Shown here: piece by piece, positions 57,275-64,000 of the stretch
How the letters are laid out: every line of letters begins with the position of its first letter
How positions within the stretch are numbered: position 1 is the first letter of the stretch
Source of the DNA: Trematomus loennbergii
Taxonomy: Eukaryota; Chordata; Actinopteri; Perciformes; Nototheniidae
Assembly (NCBI GenBank): GCA_012861695.1
Contig: JAAOOA010000051.1
Span: forward strand, 565,501 to 629,500
Reading direction: 5' to 3'
Length of the DNA: 64,000 nt
The notes under the pieces: generated by a model
What the model was told of the DNA's origin: nothing
The model's database searches: none
The model's input: only the letters and a program-made list of their open reading frames with translations
Translations under genes and position numbers: made by a program

Positions 57275-58430
57275 TAACCTTAAAGAAAGCCCTCAGGATT
57301 ATAAAAGACCCCCATCACCCCAGCCACAAACTGCCGTCTGGCAGGCGGTACCGCAGCATCCGGACTAAAACCACCAGACTCAGGACAGTTTCATCCCACA
57401 GGCCATAAGACTATTATGGCGCATTTCCACTGCAGCGCGTAGCTCGCTTTAAGCGTGCCGTGTCGTGCCGTCCCCTTTTTTGGTTGTGCTTCCAGTAGGC
57501 CTAGTTCCGGCGCGGCACGGGCGGGGCCACTTTTTCACCTCTTTTCTGGCCCGATAAAATTGTGGTTCTATCGGGCCAACAAACAGGGCTGAGTCGGGCT
57601 GAGTATGCTAAACTAGAGAGAGGAGCGCTGCAAGGGGGCTACAACTACAACAAGATGGACATATTTGACCGTGATTTAATTGTAATACACGTTTCAAAAT
57701 GATGCCGAAGTAACAACATACTGATACCGGTTAGTAAAAACCATGAATTAATGCTTTGTCAAGTCTGCAGACAGACGGCAGGCGAAAAACCTTTTAAAAT
57801 GCGTGTTTTTCTAGGTGGAGATTGGCTAAGCTAACGCAGTATATACTACGACCGTCCACACTCACAACAACGGCCTATACAGACATAAATAAAGCAGCGA
57901 CTGTATTCACCATGACACAGGCAGTCTGTGGTGTGTACTTGTTTAACTTTTGTCGAGTTTCTGAACATATATGAGGAGCTGTGAGCTCTGAGTGCTAACA
58001 GCTAACTGCTGTGTTGTGTTTCTGGAGTTCTCACTGAAGATGACGTCACGGCTCCGCCTACTATAGTAACTACCCCAGTTCCTAAACTGTAATGGAAGCG
58101 CGCAGCATGAAGTGAGTCGGCCCTGTTAAGGCCCAACGTGGCCAAGCCGTACCGAGCCGTACCGAGCGTGGCCGAGGCCGACCGTGTAGTGGAAATGCGC
58201 CATTAAACACCTGAACTTTGAAACAACATCCATAACATTCATCTGGCTGCTACTTAGAAATTATTTATCTAATATATCATATTCCAATCACTTGTATATA
58301 GACTCTTATTGCACTATTTCACTTTTTACTATTTTTCTTTTTGTATTTACTGCACTATTTTGTCTGTGTATCTGTTTTATTGTGTTGCACTGTTGGAGGA
58401 GCCTGTGACCTAAGGGGGGGGGGGGTAGGA
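57275..58430 (+). mobile_element. LINE 3' end, same family as 31730-34925, interrupted
   Basis: GCGGTACCGCAGCATCCGGA and CTAAAACCACCAGACTCAGG match the C-terminal coding end of the first LINE (34633-34675). The 3' UTR (TTTTATTGTGTTGCACTGTT) follows at 58376-58395. The copy is split by a MITE at 57417-58202 and ends at a run of 11 G. Confidence 0.85.
57417..58202. mobile_element. 786-bp MITE with TTA target duplication
   Basis: The ends TGGCGCATTTCCACT and AGTGGAAATGCGCCA are perfect inverted repeats. TTA flanks both sides (57414-57416, 58203-58205). Removing the element and one TTA restores the LINE order seen at 34690-34715, which carries the uninterrupted site. A 3-bp TTA duplication fits PIF/Harbinger integration. 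GC-rich subterminal CGTGCCG-type repeats (GTACCGAGC on the right) are present. Confidence 0.9.
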
Positions 58431-58458
58431 CACGTTCTAAGCACATGGTGTAGTCCCA

Positions 58459-59140
58459 TAGCTGAGGATTCTGGGTAGTGTAGTGTCTTCTGCCATCCAA
58501 AAACTCTGAAAAAATATTTGTTTCTCAGAATCGAAAGGGGAAAATACAAAAGCATTGTACACAATTTAAACCAATCAATGTTGTGTAATTAACAAGGATA
58601 ATCTGGTGTTTTGAGTTGATGAGTAGTGCAGATATCACTGTAAATAAAATCAATCGACAGTAAGGAGAATACTTACTTCCGGGTAAAATCCTCCATTATC
58701 CAATGGGAATGGATGCTCACATTGCTCTTTGGGTCCGTAATACAATAAAGGGGACATGATCAAATCGGAATATAATTATCTTTTAAATAACGTTAACTAA
58801 AGGGAACAATCTATTTGACACAGCTGAAGCTCTGGCCTTCCTTAAAAACTAACTAATTTAATAAAAATCACAGTTGTATTACACACAATGCACTGTTTTT
58901 TGAGAACAAAAATTGGTAAATAATGCACCATAATACATTCTGACGAAAAATAAAAATGATTATGAATACAAATAAATAAAAGAAGCCTCCCGTGAGTTAC
59001 TACAAGCTATAAAGTAGATTTTAAAAAAGTTTTATAGAATAAAAGCTCACTGCGGGACGTTGTAGCAAAGTTTGTGACTCCACCACGCACTGCGGTGTTA
59101 AGGAGTCGTGGTGGAGTCACGCATTCTGGTGAGACCAGGT
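58459..59140 (-). repeat. foldback element, right arm (682 bp)
   Basis: Inverse of the left arm, with an 81-base deletion between GTAGCAAAG and the GGGACGTTG block. Few other differences are visible, so the arms were recently identical. Confidence 0.9.
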
Positions 59141-59225
59141 TGGTCTGATACAGGAAGAGCAGCAGACACCATGTTCACATGACTTTGCACATCCTCTTAA
59201 CTTGTACTCACATTATCCACTGTAG
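59141..59225 (-). pseudogene. Ty3/gypsy pol fragment, part 2 (upstream piece)
   Basis: The minus frame contains HVNMV and PVSD, typical of the connection just before the gypsy integrase. It ends at the 10-base target duplication that also begins the fragment at 55040, so the two pieces were one frame before the foldback element inserted. Confidence 0.6.
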
Positions 59226-59259
59226 GTGCTTTCCAGGTGTGTAGATCAGCTCAAAGTCA

Positions 59260-59400
59260 TATCTCTGAATCTTCAATGGAATGCTTAGAGAGGCTTGGCT
59301 TCTCTCAAGATATTGTGCATACTATTCAGGGTGCGAGGGCTGCGTCTACCAGAGCGTCTTACACAGCCAAAAAGACAGCTTTCCAGATAAACCAATTAGC
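59260..59400 (+). pseudogene. DIRS tyrosine recombinase, core-binding fragment
   Basis: The frame reads SSMECLERLGFSQDIVHTIQ and GARAASTRASYTAKKTAF, the N-terminal SAM-like core-binding region of DIRS recombinases. It lies on the same strand as the RT/RNase H remnant at 53400-54440, so both may be one DIRS copy split by the minus-strand gypsy fragment. Confidence 0.6.
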
Positions 59401-59848
59401 AAATACATGTACAAGCAATACTGCAACATACTGTTCCAGCAATGTCCATGACAATATTGTATACTGGGTGTGTGTGCATTTGAGTGAGTGAGAACATTCC
59501 TCTGTACAGATATATGTGTGAGCGGATGGCATTCCAGTTGGGAAAAGATCTCTTGAAAACAGTGCTGTATGTCAGCCTTTATCTCTTGATGATATATCCC
59601 TGTCGACTTGAGGAGCTGAGCTGAACAATAGCCAGCCTGTGTGCAGAGGTATGCCGTGTTTGAGATCCTACTCTAAAACAGATAAACAACTGCATGTCTC
59701 TACCTGCCTCTTTCATTGCTCTGAGGCTTTGGAGGCTGCTGGGGGGCAGCTAGCACCATTAGGAATGCCACCCAGCATGGGGAAAAGTCGGCTAGTCGTC
59801 ACTCTATTCAACACTCAGGGTGATGTATGTACTTGTGCATTTCTGCCT
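59401..59848. other. spacer, nothing recognised
   Basis: Short open frames without recognisable domains; probably decayed DIRS sequence. Confidence 0.3.
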
Positions 59849-61018
59849 TTAACCTCTTAAGGACGGCGGTCCCCCATTGGACCCCTCCCACCTTTCTTTT
59901 TTCGAGATAATGTCTCAGGGCTTCTTAACATTTATGAAACTATTAATGTGTAGCACCAGATTAACGGGAAGAATCTCAGCTAACTGAAGATATGAACCAT
60001 TTTTACCAAAACAAAACACAAGTCTCATAAGAAGCGTCTAAATGACCCCTGAGCGAAAAAATTCTAACGCACTGCGGCACACAATTCAAGATAAAGATAC
60101 CCTTATTACTTATCGTAGCTGCACATACAATATAGCCGATTAAAGCTGAGACTCCACTGATTATTTAGGTATAGTATCATCACTGAGCGATCCCAACTTG
60201 CGACAGGGGAAGCAAACACAGACATCACAACACGTACCTTTACGGAGCTTTTACGGCAGATTGTCTCACCGTAGCTGTCAATTAGGTCAAAAGACGTGTT
60301 CAATGGCATTAAAACGAAAACTGTTGATCCATAGGTTGATAATGTACCTGTGCCTTTGAAGAAATTATTTATAATCCATAATTCCATTTTTTATGTAAAA
60401 ATCGGAGCGGAAAAGTTAGCTGCTAATGGTCGCCACCAGAGTGTATGCAGCTTCCGGTTTTGGTAACGCGTCACTCTAACTCCTTATTTGTTAACGTTTT
60501 GGTGTGTATATAACTTTCCCTCGATTCCATTGGCTCTAGCGGTTATAAAGAGATTTCATTCATCAAAATCGAGCAAGGGGGGCCAGAGATAGGTCAAATC
60601 CACCCAAATGACCCCAGAAGTGGGGGTTTTTGGCTAAATCTCTCTAAAAAGGTCAAATGTCACTTGTTTTGCATCAATCTTGATACAGGGTACTTATTAT
60701 ATGTTGTACTTTGGATTCCTAAAGCTTTAGTCTACTAACCCATCATCCAAGGGTAATTTTCACTATAAGTAAAAAAGAATTTTTGGACGGACACTATAAT
60801 TTACAGTTTTTTACTATGTAAAATCTGAATTTTCTTTAAAATAAAAAACATCTATATTGATTCTGACTTTTCTACATCCAACTCACAGGTTTATCATTAC
60901 TTTGAGAATAAAGATTATTAATTTAACCCTTTTAGAAGGGAAGATATGGTCATTTGTTCTGGGAATGTCATTTTCGAGCCTGAGACCTGAAAAACAGACT
61001 CAGGGCTTAAGAGGTTAA
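59849..61018 (+). mobile_element. TTAACC-ended DNA element, copy 2
   Basis: The ends are TTAACCTCTTAAG (59849) and CTTAAGAGGTTAA (to 61018). Internal TTGATACAGGGTACTTATTA and GGACGGACACTATAATTTAC match copies 1 and 3. It has no transposase frame. Confidence 0.75.
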
Positions 61019-61379
61019 GTACTGTCACATGAATACAACATGCAGGTCTTAAGAGGCGAAACAAAGTATTGTAGCATAAATACACATGCTTTTTTGCCAT
61101 AAATAAATGTGTTTGTGTGTGTGAGAGAGAGAGAAAGCAGCACTGAGCTACAGACGTCATATCTCTAGTAGAACATGAAAGCCGATACGTTTCACTGAAG
61201 CTTTCCCTCATTCACCTGGCTCAGGCGAAGAAACCTGTGTTTGGCTCACTCATCGCTCCCCTCCGCACCACTGGCTGAGTCAACATGCAGGTCAGCACCA
61301 CCCAACACCACTCACTCTATGCACAACAGTTTGAAGTAGGAATGTTTCTCTGTTGTTTGTGTGTGGCTCTCCGTGTTGG
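61019..61379. other. spacer, nothing recognised
   Basis: No supported feature. Confidence 0.35.
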
Positions 61380-63412
61380 GTAGATAGTTACTCAGAAAAA
61401 GTTAGGCATTACATATTAGAAACCTACCTCTTAAAAAAAGTCCTTAGCTTGAAAAAATAAAATCGATATCCACCGGTGAGATCCGAAATGAGCTACCTCC
61501 GTGCATTACCACAGCATCTGGCTCTATATCGGACAGGGCTACTATGTTAAATTGTTTTAATGAGCATTTTGTGTCCTGCGGTTCTCTGTTTGATTCTGTG
61601 ACTAACTCTGCTTCTGTGAACACCACAGTCGGTGACTCTGAACAATGTGGTCTGGAAAACCCTTTCAGTTTTACTCCTTTTACTGTTGATGTTGTTCGTG
61701 AAGCTTTAACCAAGTTAGATCCTAAGAAACCGGCCGGCCCGGACAACGTAGAACCTTTCTTTTTAAAGATAGCTGCAGATTTTATTGCTCCACCTCTCAC
61801 TAATCTTTTAACCTCTCCCTCAGCACAAACACAATTCCAAAACTGTGGAAGTCAGCGTATGTCCTGCCACTACTAAAAGGAGGGGAGGCAACTGTTTTAA
61901 ATAATTATAGGCCCATCTCTAAATTGTCAGTTCTGGCTAAGGTTCTTGAACGCCTAGTGAGTGAACAGGTAAAGGAGTTTTTATGTACAAATAATATCCT
62001 GTCTAAACATCAGTCAGGCTTCAGAAAGCAACATAGCACCATTACTGCCACAATGAAAGTGGTGAATGATGTGGCGAGTTTTTAGATAATAAGCAGAGTT
62101 GTGCAGCTCTATTTATTGACCTCTCCAAAGCGTTTGATACCGTCGATCATCGCATCTTAAAGCAGAGGCTACTCAGTATTAGCTTATCCAGCCATGCAGT
62201 GGGTGGTTTGTGAACTACCTCTCTGAAAGGTCCCAATGTGTTCATTTTGATGGGCTGTCTTCTGAGTGGTTAAACATTACTAATGGTGTTCCTCAAGGTT
62301 CTGTTTTAGGTCCACTTTTATTCTCCATCTACATCAATAGTTTAGGTGAAAATGTCGATGGAGCAACCTTACATTTTTATGCGGACGATACCGTTATGTA
62401 CTGTGCATGTCCCTCCATTAAGGAGGCTGTTGTTGAATTGCAAACTGCTTTTAACATTATTCAGACTCAGCTCTCTGAACTAAAGCTTCTTTTAAATGTG
62501 ATAAAACCAAGGTAATGCTCTTTTCAAAAGCCAAAAAGACACCAGAGCCTGTTTTAGATATTTTAACTACGCAAGGAATAAAACTTGAAGTGGTTGCCTG
62601 TTACAAATACCTTGGTATCTGGCTTGATGATTGTCTCACTTTTAAACGTCATGTCAATAACCTGCTTAAAAAACTGAGGGTTAGACTAGGTTTCTTCTAC
62701 AGGAACAAGTCCTGTTTCTCGCTCGAGGCCAGAAAAAGGCTAGTCTCTGTGACCTTTTTACCTGTGCTGGACTATGGTGATCTGATTTATATGAATGCAC
62801 CTGCCAATTGCCTGGTCAAGTTAGATGCTGCGTATCACAGTGCACTGAGATTTGTGACAAACTGTAAAGCATTAACTCATCACTGTACCCTGTATGCAAG
62901 GGCTGGTCTGCCTTCACTAACTGTACGGAGGCTCAGTCACTGGTACATTTTTATATATAAAGCCATGTTAGGGAAACTTCCATCCTACATCTGCTCCCTG
63001 ATCTCACGGCGAATTGTAAGTGGCTACTGCCTGAGATCGCATGCTGTGGTTTTATTAAATGTGCCAACTGCTAGGACTGTCTTAGGGAAAATAGCATTTA
63101 GATGCGCAGCTCCACTGTCCTGGAATAGTCTGCAATTAAAATGGAAACTGAGCAATCTGGTGCCACTAAATGTTTTTAAAGCTCGGTTATGCTACTGAAT
63201 CGGAAGCTGTTGGTACCTGTGCATGTGGATAGTATGTAATTTGTAATCCCTGTAATGCTACTGTATGATGTCCTTTTGTTGTTCTGTTTATGTTTTTAAT
63301 GTTTCATGTGGAACCTACTTGAGCAGGTCTCCCTTGAAAAAGAGGTCAATGATCTCAATGGGATACAACCTGAATAAATAAAGGTTTGAAATGAAATGAA
63401 AAAAAAAAAAAG
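61380..63412 (+). mobile_element. LINE (CR1/Jockey-like) with near-intact RT C terminus and poly(A) end
   Basis: Reverse-transcriptase blocks in order: DPKKPAGPDNVEPF (61711), NNYRPISKLSVLAKVLERLV, LFIDLSKAFDTVDHRIL, GVPQGSVLGPLLFSIYIN, HFYADDTVMYC (catalytic YADD), then KYLGIWLDDCLTFKRHVNNL and a 227-codon C-terminal frame (62515-63198). At least three frameshifts or stops interrupt the N-terminal half. The 3' end has AATAAATAAAGG and a short A tract at 63400-63411. Endonuclease and ORF1 are missing (5' truncated). Confidence 0.85.
62515..63198 (+). pseudogene. LINE ORF2 C-terminal frame
   Basis: 227 codons without interruption, covering the thumb and C-terminal region after the YADD block (YKYLGIWLDDCLTF, then ARKRLVSVTFLPVLDYGDLI). 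It is out of frame with the upstream YADD frame by one base at about 62510. The ATG is probably not a natural start. Confidence 0.75.
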
Positions 63413-63885
63413 AGGAGGCGGAGCTAATGCCTGATCAGAATTCTACCAGAGATAAAGTTAAATTCTGCTGTGATAAAACGCCATCCTGTTCTAAACCACA
63501 TCAAAGATTATTTCTGAAACAGTATGGAGCTCAAATGCTTTTTCTCTTGCAGGTTTATCAAAAGGTGAGTTCCTTTTTTATGTGATCTCCAGTACAGGTT
63601 AGCTCTGAGTGTTAGCGAGGCTTGCTAATGTAAACAAAGACGAGATTACGTCCAAAACACGTCAGGCATTGTTTCTGATTTTCTGTGGGTCCGCTGCCGA
63701 TTTGACGTCAGATCGGCAGCAAATCTGTATCCGCTCGTTGTAGCCGCTTTTAAAAGATTTGGGTACGGAGGAAAAGAGAGAGGGTTTTATTTTCTGACGC
63801 TGCGTGAGTTCCCTGACACACCGGGGACACATATTTATGTATAAAAGACATCACAAAGTGCATTTTGCATGATAGGTCCCTTTAA
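63413..63885 (-). mobile_element. TTAA MITE family, copy C (partial)
   Basis: AAGTGCATTTTGCATGATAG and GGTCCCTTTAA (TTAA at 63882-63885) are the inverse of the left end of copies A and B, and ACACCGGGGACACATA also matches. The other end is not seen; it may have been cut by the LINE at 63412. Confidence 0.65.
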
Positions 63886-64000
63886 TTTATATTTTCTTGT
63901 GTCTGACGCGTTGTGAGAATGAACGTGCATATATATTTACTTGTGTGTGCGAGCGTGACACGCATTGCAGGCCGCAAGTTAACCACAAGTTTACCTTGAC

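Larger units (their letters stand above)
55041..59140. mobile_element. 4.1-kb foldback element with long inverted arms
   Basis: The left arm 55041-55803 and right arm 58459-59140 are nearly identical inverted copies, starting ACCTGGTCTCACCAGAATGC; the right arm lacks about 81 bases. The 10-mer GTCTGATACA lies at 55031-55040 and again at 59143-59152 (with an extra TG), fitting a 10-bp target duplication as made by MULE/Foldback-type transposases. Each tip holds its own hairpin built on CGTGACTCCACCACG. The 2.6-kb centre has no transposase; its right part is a LINE 3' end with a nested MITE. Confidence 0.85.

Noticed and set aside
61444..61800. 118-residue minus-strand frame
   Set aside because: Antisense shadow of the LINE reverse-transcriptase frame, which has recognisable motifs.

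Overview
The window is vertebrate nuclear DNA and most likely comes from a ray-finned (teleost) fish. Genes are split into small exons with GT-AG introns. The introns and spacers are filled with typical fish repeats: tRNA-derived SINEs with a LINE-type 3' tail, CR1/L2/Rex-like LINEs, DIRS and Ty3/gypsy retroelements, Tc1, hAT-like and TTAA-flanked MITEs, and very long TG microsatellites. There is no prokaryotic-style gene organisation.

Two genes are recognised with confidence. GAS7 (growth arrest specific 7, F-BAR adaptor) lies on the + strand. Twelve exons between 8431 and 29060 encode the second half of the WW domain, the linker, the whole F-BAR region and the stop codon; its earlier exons are upstream of the window. 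A sarcomeric-type class II myosin heavy chain lies on the - strand. Fifteen exons between 46508 and 37711 encode about 805 residues of coiled-coil rod and the stop codon; the head and proximal rod are to the right of the window. The two genes converge. Each carries exactly one single-base deletion, at about 27633 and about 46438, in an otherwise perfectly phased exon set.

Weaker gene evidence: a minus-strand gene with candidate exons at 2473-2525, 1677-1748 and 507-613, and a minus-strand gene of unknown identity between GAS7 and the myosin, with a terminal exon at 30945-31094 and a phase-compatible upstream exon at 36255-36315.

Layout: 1-2530 possible small minus-strand gene; 2531-8430 DNA transposons and simple repeats; 8431-29060 GAS7, with introns holding SINEs, an LTR with a proline-rich ORF and VNTR, a DIRS-type element with inverted terminal repeats (20008-21450), a THAP-bearing inverted-repeat element (24680-25788) and a 36-bp minisatellite (26211-26463); 29061-37710 intergenic, with a LINE (31730-34925) whose ORF has blown up into a 33-bp satellite; 37711-46508 myosin rod; 46509-64000 almost only transposons.

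The most unusual structure is a nest of insertions at 53400-59600: a DIRS-like element holds a minus-strand Ty3/gypsy pol fragment, which is split by a 4.1-kb foldback element with about 0.7-kb inverted arms and a 10-bp target duplication. The foldback element holds a LINE 3' end, and that is split by a MITE with a TTA duplication. Related copies in the same window allow several insertion sites to be read directly. I found no evidence for a new enzymatic or defence system; the novelty here is transposon architecture and repeat birth.
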